64,000 bases of DNA from Amblyornis subalaris (taxonomy: Eukaryota; Chordata; Aves; Passeriformes; Ptilonorhynchidae). The notes under the pieces were generated by a model that searched no databases, had not been told where the DNA came from, and saw nothing but the letters and a program-made list of their open reading frames with translations. The stretch is taken from positions 7,304,087-7,368,086 of the forward strand of contig JACAXG010000012.1 of NCBI GenBank assembly GCA_018881555.1. Direction: 5' to 3'. The position numbers and the translations under genes are program-made. This document shows, piece by piece, positions 13,152 to 25,860 of this stretch (position 1 is the first letter of the stretch; each line of letters opens with the position of its first letter).

Positions 13152-15184
13152 GTAGGTGTCATGTAACTCACGTTTTCCTTAGGACCAGAACTTTTCTTAC
13201 CCGTTGGTATATAGTAGTTTTATAAGCTAGGTATGTATTTGGATCTCTAACAAAATGCATCATACTCATTTCCTGTAAAGGAGAAAATTTCCTCTGGAAA
13301 AATAATTATTTCAGATGATAGTTGGTTAACAGTGGTTCTGTTTTGGGGTTTTTTTTAAATAAGAAGTTTACATAAAGCTCAATGCTGACATAAGTCACTG
13401 GAATATGAACTGAACTTTTAGCATATTTGTTTAGTATCATGTTGTCCAGTTTACCATTGCTTCTTTGGTCTTGCGCCCTTTTTCACTTCCCTTGTTTTCT
13501 CATGGCATTTCTGTCATCTTTGGTACCCTGCTACTGTCCTGCATGGTATCTTCTTTATCTCACTCTTCTATTTTACAACCTGAGTCTTCCCTTTTGAGGA
13601 GAAATTTGTTTTCAGTATAGTTATTACTAAATATTATTGCAAAGCCACTATTAGTGAAGATGCAGTAACTCTTAATCATATGTTTTTGCAGGCTGCCTTT
13701 ATCTTCTAAAAGTGATCCTGTCTTGGTCACACTTGGGTCACACGTTTTACTTTGCAGTTTTAAGACCTGAAGCTTTGTGTGTGAGGAAGGTGTTCCTACA
13801 TTACTTATAAAATGATGAAATTCTTTAGAATCTCTTGATGTCAGCTGGGACAGATAAGTGTATCAGGCAGAATAGAGCTATTTTTTAGTGTTTGCCTAGA
13901 GAGCTCTGGTGGGTCTACTTCTGCTCTACTTTAGGCCACATGAATTCTGGCTTAAATGCTGGTGCTGCTTTCATTTGCTTGTGGAATTTATGCCTTTTCC
14001 TCTTTAGGTTCTCTATACAGTGTTGCAGTTCACTCTCTGTCCCCAGCTCTGCAAAACAGTTATCACTGTTTTCTCTCAAAACAAAACAACACTCAGAAAA
14101 TCCCCAAGTCTCTTCGTTTGGTGCAAGAGGGATGTTTCAGACTAGATCACAACTAGTTTATAGCAAGGTTCCACAAATGGCTGTATTGGCACATTAGGGA
14201 GTAGGGAGAGAACTGGGGTTCGGCAACACATGCTGGAGGTGGGAACCTTTCAGCTGAATGTGTTTTTAAGACCAAACTTCCAGTTAAGTTTATGGAATAA
14301 AGGAAGTAAATACAAAGTCAGTTGACTTGCATGTAAATGATGTTCTGTGGGTCTCAGTCTAACACTGTAATTCTGAAGGCCAACACAGGACTTTAGTTGA
14401 CTGTTTGTTGTTTCTCTTTGCGTGGTCAAATGCTTGTCCATCTAAATTTTTTCCATGTACCTTATTTTACAATGGCTTGTGTTATTTGCTAAGTGGTGCA
14501 ATTTTAAAAGTCCTAGTGACTCTCCGAGTACATTATGATGTTACAGGGGGCTGAACTATGTCAAAGTTCTGCATCATTTGTCAGACCTGTTTGAGCTGAG
14601 AGGTTTTTCTTGATGTTTGCTGCAAGCATTTACATATTAACAAAATACTGACTTAGTCTGATAAATGAAAGTACGAAGAAGAATTCTTGGTTAACTATGC
14701 ACATCTTGCACTCTTGGCAAAGTTGAGAAATGTATGAAGTGAGTATGTAATTACTTCAGTAAGTAATGCTGACCTCTGGTATTTTATAACCANGAAAATG
14801 GGATAAAAAAAAAAGTGGAAAAATAAGTGAAATCTGTTTCATTCCAGAACATGTTTTGAATGCTTTATAGAGCATCAAGGAGAGAAAGATAGCATTTTGT
14901 TGAATTGGTTTTTTTAATATAATTTTAGTGGTGACAAGTGCATTTTCTGCCATTACATGAGGATTGCAGTAATACTTGGANGTTAAAACCTCACTATGCT
15001 TCACTGACTTGCATCAGTACACAAGAATCCTCTAGGCCTAAAGGAATTCTCTGTGCTAAAATACAGAGCATCCCTCTGTCGCCTGTAGGGGTGACAATCA
15101 AAGCTGGACAGGTAGCAGAGGTGGAGAAGGACTTTTTTTTATGTGTCACATAAGGCCAGAGGGGGGAAGGCCCAGAAAGTTGAA

Positions 15185-15281
15185 AGGGTTTGGGGGTTTT
15201 TTGGTGTTTTGTTGTTTGGTGGGGTTTTTTTGGTTGGTGGTTTGCTTGGGGGTTTTTTTTTTCGGTTTGNTTTTTTTTTTG
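15185..15281. repeat. G/T-rich low-complexity tract with G runs
   Basis: About 97 bases on the + strand are nearly all G and T, with four G runs of three to five bases separated by T-rich stretches, ending in long T runs interrupted by one N. Loops between the longer G runs exceed 20 bases, so it is not a classical short-loop quadruplex, though two-layer structures are possible. Overlapping short ORFs on both strands here are compositional. Confidence 0.85.
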
Positions 15282-16689
15282 TGAAAGTGAAAATCTGTTA
15301 CAGCAAAATACATTACACCAGCTCTTATTTTTGCAACAGTACCATTTCTAAAACTCANTGTCAATCATACTGAAATATGCTTTGGCATAATGTTCTGGGA
15401 AACACAGAAAGCTTAAATAACATAGGTTCAATTAGGTACAGATTGTTTTAAAACATGCAGAATAATCGATGTCTGACAAATGAAAAAACATGGCACAAAC
15501 AACTGAACACTGCATTTTGGAAATAGCTATGGTCTTCCACTCATGTGTTAAAGCAGTATTTAGAAAAAATTCATTTGTTCTGTACATTGCTGCTGAAAAT
15601 TTAAAACCAATATTGCGTTTCCTTTGCCACAAACTAGTGATCTTTTTCACATTAAACTGCTTCCTTGTAGCCACATGCAAGTTAGAAAACCCAGAGCTGT
15701 TGGTAGATGAAACATTCTTCAGTGCATGTAGTGGAAATTAGGTCTCTGTATTTATGCCACTATTATCTTAGCAATTATTTTGTAATTGAAACTGACTTTC
15801 CTAATTAGCTCAGCTGTTTCGGCCCTTCTGGCATTTTGGTGTTTGGCACATGTGGACCTGGCAGTTTGGCTCTATGTAGAAGTACCTGTATGCTGTCCTG
15901 CGTGGTATGTACTGATACACCCGTGGTTCATTAGTTTTTGGAGAGGCGACTACCATGGGATTCTCTGAAGACAGTACTGGTTTACCTCTAGGAAAGTGCA
16001 GTTCAGTTGTACCATGAGTAATTCATGAAATAGGTCAGCAAACATGCAGTAATACAAGAAAAGAATGTTGCTATCCCATTCAGGTGAACTGGTTGAACCT
16101 GATGAACCGTTTGAGCTGTTCACAGTATTTATGGCATCAAGCAGAGCATGTGCTCTGGTTTTCAGATGTTGTCCCATTTATTCAAAGGAAGATTTTTTTT
16201 TTAATGCCATATAATGATTACCAAAATAACAAAACCTTTTCTGAGTGACCAGGTAGTTTGAGAAAAATTTGAGCTATTCTTTCCTATTTTCTCTGACACA
16301 TCTTAGCTGTAGTTTTAGCCCCAATTAACAGAATACTTCTAGATCAATCAAAAGCTGATAGTGAAGTCCAGCATCTGTTCCCTCAGACTGGAAGTCATTT
16401 AACAGATGGTACAAAATTTGAGTTTCTTTTTTCATCCAAACCTCTCTTTCCTTATTGTGATAGCTGCCACTGAAAAATTTAGACAGTAATCAGGGAAAAA
16501 TAGGGGTAACAAACATCTGAATTTGTTATTGAAGAAAAAGTATTTGTTAATTAATTTTTTACTTTATTAAAGCAACTGTTTAGCTCTTCTGCCTAGATAG
16601 GATCACAGAGCTTTCAAAAATGGAAACTTCCTTCCCTATGTATCCAGAGAGGACTTCAGGGACACAGAATTAGTTAATGTACTTATGCA

Positions 16690-17415
16690 CACCCACAGGT
16701 TGGGCAGAGAAGTGATTGAGAGCAGCCCTGTGGAGAAGGACTTGAGGGGGTAATGACTGATGAAAAACTCAACGTGAGCCAGCAACATGCACNTGCAGCC
16801 AGAAAGTCAGCTGAATCCTGGGCTGGGAAAAAAGTGTGGCCAGTCAAGGGAGAGCGTTCTTTCTCTCTACTGTGCTCTCGTGAGACCCCACCTGGAATGC
16901 TGCATCCAGCTCTGAGGTCCCCAGCACAAGAAAGACATGGACCTCTTGGAGCAAGTCCTGGGGAGGTCCATGAAGTTGGTAGCGGACCTAGAGCACCTCC
17001 GCTATGAAGACAGATGGAGAAAGCTGGGGCTGTTCAACCTGGAGAGGAGAAGGTTGCACGGAGACCTCATAGCAACCTTCCAGTATCTGAAGNGGGCCTA
17101 CAAGGAAGCTGGAGAGAGACTTCTCATCAGGAACTGTAGTGACAGGACAAGGAATAATGGATGCAAACTGAAAGAGGGCAAATTTAGGTTAGATATGAGG
17201 AAGAAATCTTTACGGTGGAGGTGGTGAGACACTAAAACAGGTTGCCCAGAGAAGCTGTGGATGCCTATCCCTGGATGTGTTCAAGGCCAGGTTGGATGGG
17301 ACACTGAGCATCCTGGTCTAGTGAAAGGTGTCCCTTCCCATATCAGAGGGATTGGGACTATAGATGATCTTTATGGTCGCTTCCAACCGAAGCCATTCTA
17401 GGATTCTGTGATTCT
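16690..17415 (+). mobile_element. CR1 LINE, 5'-truncated, sense orientation
   Basis: About 720 bp matches the 3' end of avian CR1 from the end of the reverse-transcriptase ORF through the 3' UTR. Recognisable blocks include a stretch starting gagaccccacctggaatgct, the segment around 16930-17100 whose translation includes MDLLEQVLGR and YEDRWRKLGLFNLERRR, and the 3' segment with ggttgcccagagaagctgtgg. It ends with degraded octamer tail units of the attctatg type (attctagg, attctgtg, attctact) near 17397-17418. The ORF is broken by frameshifts and two Ns, so it is a dead 5'-truncated copy. Known CR1 biology (target-primed reverse transcription with frequent 5' truncation) explains the form. The 5' edge is approximate. 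Confidence 0.93.
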
Positions 17416-18891
17416 ACTTCTCTGAAGAATTTCGTGCCCATAGCTTTGCTGTGGCAATAGCCAAGGGCTGGTCCAGCTGCTTTTTGGCTGCAAATGGCAT
17501 GGCCTGGCCTCAGAAAGTGGGTTTAGCAGTGGGCATGTAGTCTTCCACTGGGGACCTCCTCTGAAGCGAGGCCATCCAGTGGAGTTGAGATGGTTGAAAC
17601 CTTTGAAAAGAAACAAGCGTTCTTGGGACACTTAACACTTGCTCAACACTTGTCCCCAGCTTGCTGAGAGGTTTCAGGTTCTCTTCACTAGCTTGGGAGT
17701 TCCTGACTGAATCCCTTTGCCCAACGTGGTAAAAGTGAGATGCAGCAAGGCAAAAAGTCTAAATTGTGGGGTTCTGTTGGTTTGGTGTTAGGGAGCAGAA
17801 TACATTTTGCTGCTTCTGTTCAGTTCATTCAGGTTGTAATTGCTAATGTGTAACATCTGAACTTTCATTTCTGGAGCTGTTACTTCTGCTTGTCTCTCTT
17901 TTTACTCAGGGACAGACTTCTTCTACTATCATAAGACTTGATCTGTCAGGAGTTTTAGATAAAGGATTGTGATCCTATTTGAATTTATGGGAATTTTGCA
18001 TTAATGCTGGTGGGACTAAGGTTTCGCCACCTCTTGTTAACTTGCTGATTATTATGGTATGCTCTTTTCTGCATGACTTTCTTTTATAGTTCCAGATTTT
18101 CTAGATAAATACTTAGGTTATCTTGGAGTTAATCAATGGGATTGGCTGNTTAAATTGTATTTATCCATATTTAAATGTACAATGAGATGCTGGATCAAGT
18201 GAAGAGCTGCTCCAGTGGCTCAATACAGTTTCAATTTTTGCCTAGATATGACTTGAAATTGACTGTATTTTATGCATTGTGGACATGTAATTTGCAATTT
18301 TGAATAAGGTTGATATATAATTAGAACATTTTTATGTTTCAAGCTCTTGTTAAAAAGGGTCAAAACCTCCTCTGCTTCTGCTGGCTGTTAATTGTGCTTG
18401 TGGCGTATTAGTCTTCCTGATTAAGAGTCTGTGGATTAGCATAATGTCCACATGTGTAAGGATGCAGCTTCATGATTTGTTCCTTTTCTATACAACATTA
18501 TATACATATGTAAATGTAAAGACATGCTACAAATTTGGCTATGAGATAATCAGTAATACTTTCAAAATGGGTGAGTACTTTATTGCAAAAAAGCCCCAGA
18601 AATACTAGTTCATCTAATCATGCTATTTAAAAGTAGAGCAGGGCAGAAAAGGTCTCTTTTGACACAGTGGTGGAATAATTCCATAGAGTTTATAACNTGG
18701 GTTGATTCAGCAGATTTGTGCTAAAACTTGAACTGAGTGCACTGCCACGAGGGTTGTATTGTCTGTCTGATTTTAGAAGTTAGAACTTTTGTCCAGTATG
18801 CTTACTGNACTAGGTCAGGTAGTTTTACTTTCGGCTCCTTTTGTACGTGTTCAAATTTCAATATGAAATTCTCCCATAGTTATATTATCGA

Positions 18892-19212
18892 GTCATGGAA
18901 TGGTTTGCATTGGAAGGGACCTTTAAAGGTCATCTAGTTTCATCCCTCCTGCAGTAAGCAGGGACATCTTCCACCAGATCAGGTTGCTTATAGCCCTGTC
19001 CAGCCTGACCTTGAGTGTTTCCAGGGACAGGGCATATCCCACCTCTCCGGGCAGCCTATTCCAATGTTTCATCACCTACATTGTAAAAAACTTCTTCCTT
19101 CTATGTAGTCTAAATCTACCCTCTTTTAGTTTAAAACCATCACCCCTTGTCCAATCACAGCAGGCTCTACTAAAAAGTCCCCATATTTCCTATAAGCCCT
19201 CTTAAAGTATAG
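18892..19212 (-). mobile_element. CR1 LINE 3' fragment, antisense
   Basis: On the + strand this reads as the reverse complement of the CR1 3' end: a remnant near tcatggaatgg, then ttggaagggacctttaaagg, tttccagggacagggcat, aacttcttcctt and ttttagtttaaaaccatcac, fading out near cttaaagta. It covers roughly the last 320 bp of the element and is moderately diverged. It lies about 1.5 kb from the sense CR1 in the opposite orientation, so the two make a loose inverted pair. Confidence 0.92.
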
Positions 19213-22200
19213 CAGGAGGTGGACTCTGAGGAGGAAACCAGATATTGGGAGAAATGCAGTATTTTTTTCAGGAACTAGCAGTGCTGGAAGGATGGTGCAC
19301 TTGTAATGCTTTAAATCCATGCTTATTGACTTACAATAATTAGATATCAAAGTGGATATGGAAATAGATATTACCAAGTGTGTTGTAGGGTAAAGGCAAG
19401 ACTGCTTCCCCGATGTGGTGTGGTCTCAGGCTGTCATTCAGAATAGCAAGGTTTTTAAATTCTGGAAGGCATTTGCTTTTTTCTGGTAAAAGTTTTCCTA
19501 TTAATAATTTAAGTCTTGCTCTTGAAATACTGCAACGTGGAACTGAACAGAAGATCTGGGGAGATTTAAAAGGGTTTTCTGTCATTCAGCTGGGGAGTTC
19601 CGAACACTTTGGGTTTTTTAAAAGGGAATTCTGATGTGGGTGAATCCATTTTTAAAGCAACTACTGTGTGTCTGTTTATGCTGTGAAACATATATAGAAC
19701 ACTTCTAATCAGCACAGGAGCTTGTCAGTATATTGCTTTTGATGTCTGATTAGATGATCATAGGGACATCTGCAGTGAGTTAGTTTTGAAGTTGTTAGTG
19801 TGAGCACTGCAGGAGCCAGAGCTGTGTGGCACTCTTACACCGTGAAAACTGCTGCTCTTAAAGAACATACTGTAAATCCAACTATGCAGCGAGCTGAGGG
19901 CTGTTGAAATAACAAAAGCCATTCCTTCTCAATTCTCTCTGCTGACTTTCAACCCTGTGCTGCTTTGTTTCCCCCTTTCCTTGTACTGTGTGCTGTGGCA
20001 TTCTGTGTCAAAAAGAAATTATTTTATATTGTACAGGAAAAACTAAGAAATGTAAATTAACTGTTTGTCAGAATACTAAATTGTTCGTCTGAAAAAGGAC
20101 AGAACTGCCCTGTGGTAATTTCCTCTTTTGAGGGTGCAAAGCAGTAGGTGTATGTGTGTGTGGAGAAATCCTCTTTATGTTCCTTGCACAGCCTAAGTGT
20201 CAGAAAAAGTGTATTGTTTTACCTGTATTGTTTAAGATGAGCAGTGGGTGTAATTTACATATTTTTATTTGAGCAGGATAAGTAGACTTTTTTGATCTAT
20301 TTTAATAACAGCTAATAATGAATGTTCTGTGATGTTAATATAGTATATAAATTATCAGTAAAAATGGTACAATCAGTAGAAGTTGTTATTCATTGTTAAC
20401 AGGTTGTTTTCTAAAGCATGTTTCCAATAAGAGAAGTACTGGCATTTTACTGACTATTCATGAGAGAAAGTATCTCTAATGAAAATCATCAAAGCTCTTC
20501 ATCATTCTGGAACTTATGTTAGTAGGGAACTGTGTTTTGTTTCCTCTTTAAAATTAATTTTGGGCCTTGGCTGTAATTTTGAAAATACCTTATTGTTTAT
20601 AAACCTTCCTCCTTTATCCTCTGCCTTGTGCAGTCAGGTAGTGAGATTGCAGGTGATGGAAGATGGCTGAGAGACTGAAACACTTTCTTTTTCCTATGTG
20701 GCCTATCTTATGAGGAATGTTGAAAATTATAGGGTGGAAATAAGAACTGTTAACAAAAAAAGGGGGAAAAGGTCATGCTGTCAATGCTGTCACATATTCA
20801 TCTCTATAGCTACATTTTTGAGGTCCTACAAAATACTGCCATTCCATCTGGAACAGCTTTTAGCAGGCAGCTTATGCAACAGGCTCATGGTGCTGAAATT
20901 GGAATGAAACATTAGCAAGTTACTTGTATGTCTGACAGTCAAATTAAAAGTGGAAGATGGCAGTCAACATGGCTCATGAATATCATTTACTGTTAAGCTC
21001 TAGAAACATTTAGCTAAAATAAAATAGGTTCTCAGTCAGTGTCCTACTGAAATGCCTACTATTAAGTAACTTTTTCCAGAAATGTAGCAGTCTAATGGAC
21101 AACTAGGAATAATGGCAGAGGTCTTTGACACTTAGACACAAATGTTGCTGTGACATTAGGAAAAAAACTTGTTTTGGTTTTTTTAGTATGTCATCTTGCA
21201 GTGCACAGATACATGATGCTGTACTCTTGTTTTGGTTAATATTTGCGTTTCTCCAAAAAATAGGTGTGTGGCTTTGTGTCTCTTACAGGATTGACAGTTA
21301 TTCACAATCCAAGGAGATGCGATTTTTTTTTTTTTGTTTTATTTTATTAAGGGAGGCTTCTTTGATAGTAAATTATCCAACCTGTTGGAGACACTTTAAT
21401 CTGGAGATTTGTTCTTCTCCTGTGTAGCTGGTGTCTCAGCTAATCTGGATTTGCAGGGTTTTGAGCTGTAATAATAACATAGTGCTCTTTGAAACTTGCA
21501 CATTGAATTGGATTTTTTTTTTTATGGCAGGAGGTCCTGATTTTACTCCATGCCTATGAAACAATTTCTGACATTGACAAGTGGAATGAGGGAAGGAGTA
21601 TTTTAGTGCTTCTGTATACTGCATGTTTTTGCTGTTGCAAGTGTTTGACATGTCGGAGTGGGAATAATAAACCAAGATCACTGTGAATATACACTAAAAT
21701 AGTAAGGGTGAGTGTGTGAGCTTCAGATTTTGGAACAAACATCCCACCTTTGATTTTTGTCAGTAACTGCAATGATTGTTTTCTGGCCTCCAAGTCTAAT
21801 GTCACCTTTTGTTGTAACGTCAGCAGCATAACTTGTCTGAAGTAACTTTCAATAAATAAAATTAAGAAATAAACAATATGGTAAGTATGCAAATCTTCAG
21901 TTAAAAGGAAGTGATTAGACTGTAGAATAACTGCATTGATGCAAGAGCAAATTGTTGTCACTGTTTCTCTGTACTATGACGGACTATAATCAGCAGTTTG
22001 TGAGGCACCCTGGTGTTCAAAGATGGACATACCTGTGGTCTCTCCTGGCACAATTGTTCTTATGACATATTTCAGATCCTAAGAACCATATTTTTCAGTT
22101 CAAAGTGTTAGACATTCCAAGCACTATATCATAAGGGGAAAAAAATACCCCCCAAGAAAGACCTTATAGGAACAGTTGCTCCTGTAAGATTTTTGGTTTG

Positions 22201-25200
22201 TGTGTTTTTCTTTTTCTTGGCAATCAAATTGAGTAGTGGCTTGTGCTTTTTTAAAAAATTGTCTACTTTAAAGTACTAGTAGCTTTAGTTTTGCAATAGC
22301 AAAATAAATTTTGCCTTTAATTCATCTTGATTTAAACCTTGATTTAATATAGGTTTCAATATGGATTCTCAAGCTCCTCTCTAGAATTCAAGGAAAAGCT
22401 TCCTTTTTATGTGAGTCCCAAGGGATGCTATAATACCCTATTTACTGTATTTGAGCTGTACCATGTAACATGACGGCACTGAAGTGTCCCCTGGTATCTT
22501 TGAGAGCATATCCCAGTATGTTAGACTTAGAATTACTCTGTGTTGGTATTTGTGCTGTTATCTGATTAGCAGCTGTCTTAGAATGACATGAACTTGGACC
22601 TTAAATGAGAGCTGCTGTGTCTTGTAGCATGCTTGCTGCATGGACCTAAGAGCAGTGCATCTGAGATGATTACATGTTTAACAGCTGTGGAGATAAATTG
22701 GCCTCCTCCTTTTTTCTTTCCCCTGCTTTTTGGAATTACCACGTACAATCAATTTCATAGTACATCTGTCAGCTTTACAGAAACAAAAGAAAACCCCCTC
22801 TTTTCACCTGGCCTCATGTCAGTCTAAGGAATATGGTGAAGGTTCCTCAGATGTGGCATTCACTTCCACCCCCACCCCTCCCTTTCTTTTATTATCTGCA
22901 TACATTTTTCTGTCCCTCAAACAACAGAATGAGAATCAAACAAATACATTGTTTTTGGGTACAGTAAGTTCTGCAAGCAGCACTACTGAGCAAGGGCCAG
23001 TTAGTCTTTGTTGCCTCATCTTTTGACACTTTCCATAAAAGCCCAAATGAATTCTCTTTCTGATGCAGAAGAGGCATATTCCAAGGGGAATTTTATAAAA
23101 CACTTCTATGAGAAATTGCAAGCATGGTAAAAGGAGGAGAGGCCCAGGAACAAAAACAGATTAAGTGGATTTTAAGTTACAAAGAAAAAAAGATCTCTTT
23201 ATCAGCAGGAAGAAAGATATCCCCTTCAATCTGGTTTTAAAAGACGTNACCAAAATTTGGATGTTTCATCTTAAAAATAAATCAATCAATCAAGGCTGTG
23301 AAATACTGCAGTTTTTACTGACAAATGTGTTTGTTGCTCAGAAGTTCCTTTAGTGGTATTCTTTTCAGCCAAGGAATATAGTCTTTGCTGTTTATTTGGT
23401 TTAAAAGAATATAGGAATATTTTCCTCAGATCTGTGAAGCATCCACCATAGCTGCCTAGGTATCAGATGTTGAGGTGTGTTTCTGCAAAGATGTGAGGTT
23501 TTCTAGTTAATGATATTGGTGAAAATTCTGTGGCACTCAGACCAGCTACGAGATCAGTGTGGCTGATGGATAAATGTATCCGTGTTTCCTTTGTGCATAG
23601 TATGTGCTGCCTTGGATGTTTTTGGATTTCTGTTTGAGAGAGTGAATTCAGTAATGCTCTCTATCTGAGGGAAGAATATTCTGCAAATGATATCCTGAAA
23701 ATGTCCATCACTGAGGTAATCTGCTCTATAGTGGTAAGAACACCTAGAATTGGAAAGTTTTGCTCCTTGTGGAAAAAANGCAAAGTGCTTGGTGGGTCAT
23801 GTTTCTACCAAGGAGGTTCAGGGGAGTAGAGACAGTCAGAATGGGCTGGAAAAGCTTATGGGGCAATTTAGAAGTTGCCCCGTAAACTTCTAAATAGCAG
23901 TTTTAACTTGGCGTAAAAGAAGTCAGTTCTACTTCTGTCTTCAGGCCATTCTGTCTGTCTTTGATTTGCTGTTGTTAAGCCTGGGAAAACGCTCCATCTC
24001 ATCACCCAGAAGAGAACGGAAATTGGATCATTGTGCATAGGCAAATCCATGCATTGATAATGGAATGGTACGAGATGGATGCTGTCTTATGGTCAAATTG
24101 ACCGTCTAGTTAATACACAAAAGGGAATCTATGGTGTATGTTTTTTCTCTTTGAAGTACTTCAGAACATAGCAAGAAATTGTCAACAGAAGAAATACTAT
24201 TAGATTAGGGATTACCATGTTAATGATAACAAAGCTATAATTGAGTTTACAAAACACTGAACCAAATGATTGCTTAATGCCCGGCTGTGATTTTCTGCCT
24301 TTTTACCTTTCAATGTCTAGTTTGTGTGTAGTTGTCACTTTCAAAAGACTGTTTTGAGAGGCATGTTGATAACTTCATTGTGTTAATGTCATCCGTTACA
24401 CAAACACTGATATTACCAGGTAAAGTTAGTTCGTTAGAACCAGANGCATAAATAAAATGATTTTTTTTAAATAATGTTGGCAGTATGCCAAAATATTATA
24501 ACACTTTTGGGAAATTAATCTGCCAATTACATGTATTTATAATACTACACAAGTGTCTAAAACATCAAATTATTGATGTTAATTCTGTTAAAATTACTTT
24601 TGTAGTAATCAGACTTTTAGTGTCTGGTGTTGGTTCACTGTTAAGGTCAGGACTAACATGCAGATTCTAGTTTTATAGTGATTTAAATCTTCTTGAAATA
24701 GTTAAGTATTTAGAATTCATTACATATTNTTCTATATTCATATGAATATGATGTTGACTACCACAGAAATGCTTCTTTATTATTTATTTAATAAGTAAAA
24801 TTACTTCAGGTCTAGCTTTCTGTTCCATTGCTCCTAGTATTTTATTCTGTAACAACCAAACATGCACATTCAGAGCTGGTTGGCAACTCTGTTTAGTTTG
24901 GACAGCAAAAATCAAGTGAGAAAATACTCTTTGGTGTGATATATNCAGTTTATAAAAGGTTTATTTTTCTTTTTAAGGAGTTAAAATAATCTGGGCTTTT
25001 GATAAACATTTATTGAGTTAAAAGGTACACATTAAAGTTGGAAGGCAAGTTCATAGCTTTCACCAGGTCTTAAAGGAAAAAGTAGTTTTCAAGCAGAAGA
25101 CAGAAAAATGTCTCTGCCTATTAGGAGTGGCTCCTGGAAGCTCTTTTTAGAATGAATGCATGCCTTTTGGAAAGCAGTAGAAGGTAATGGTACCCACTGA

Positions 25201-25419
25201 TGCTGTATATGCATATGTAGCATATATATTCATGTGATGCCCTTTGCCCAGAATGTATTTTAAGAGAATTGAGTTTGTGCCTCAGGTGCATTGTTGTGAA
25301 AAGAATAGGAAGTAGATCAATATATTGCAGTTCACAGGTAATAAAGGGATGTCTCTGCAAAGGAGTCTGACAATACAGCTCACTAAAGAGTAAAACTTAT
25401 TTTCCAGCAACATTGAAAT

Positions 25420-25860
25420 TTGAGAAGGGCCTGGCTACCTGGATGCACCTGCCATGGATCTTGACTGGTACTATTGGGATCAGCCCCATGACCCTCTCTA
25501 GCCTCTGTCTTAACTAGGACCATATTTACTCAGGTACTTGTCCTGCCGTGACTTGGGCTTTTTTGAATTGGGGAACTGGGGATGGAGCTGGCAGGTTTGG
25601 TGTCCTCCTGGGCACCGGGCTGTTTCTCCTGCAGAGGCCCAGGTTAGGGCAGACAGGCTGGCTCAGCCTCATCTCTGTGCAGCTGCTACCTAGCCTCAGC
25701 TCCTACCCTCTCGGCCTGTGGCCTGGCTGNGCACCTGCCCCTGGGTTGGTGGGATCGCGCTGTGGGTTCCTGCTGCCAGGGTGGTTTCCTGCCTTCCTGC
25801 CCAGCCAGTGACGGGCCACAGGTAGGGGATGTCTCTTGCAGACTCAGCTTTATTCTCTGC
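25420..25860. other. GC-rich patch inside intron, identity unknown
   Basis: About 440 bp is clearly richer in G and C than the surrounding intron, with CAGCC, CTGGC and CCTGCC-rich segments and an 87-codon + strand frame at 25548-25811 that contains an N. I do not recognise the translation (Leu, Gly and Pro rich, no domain). CpG is sparse, so it is not an obvious CpG-island promoter. Candidates are a decayed repeat, a non-coding exon or a neutral compositional fluctuation. Confidence 0.45.

Noticed and set aside
15185..15281. Interstitial telomere repeat
   Set aside because: The G/T tract lacks the vertebrate TTAGGG unit and has no regular period.
16937..17227. 96-codon frame as an independent gene
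   Set aside because: It is the C-terminal reverse-transcriptase remnant of a truncated CR1, broken on both sides.
21554..21961. 135-codon minus-strand frame
   Set aside because: Length is within chance expectation, and the translation has no recognisable motif.
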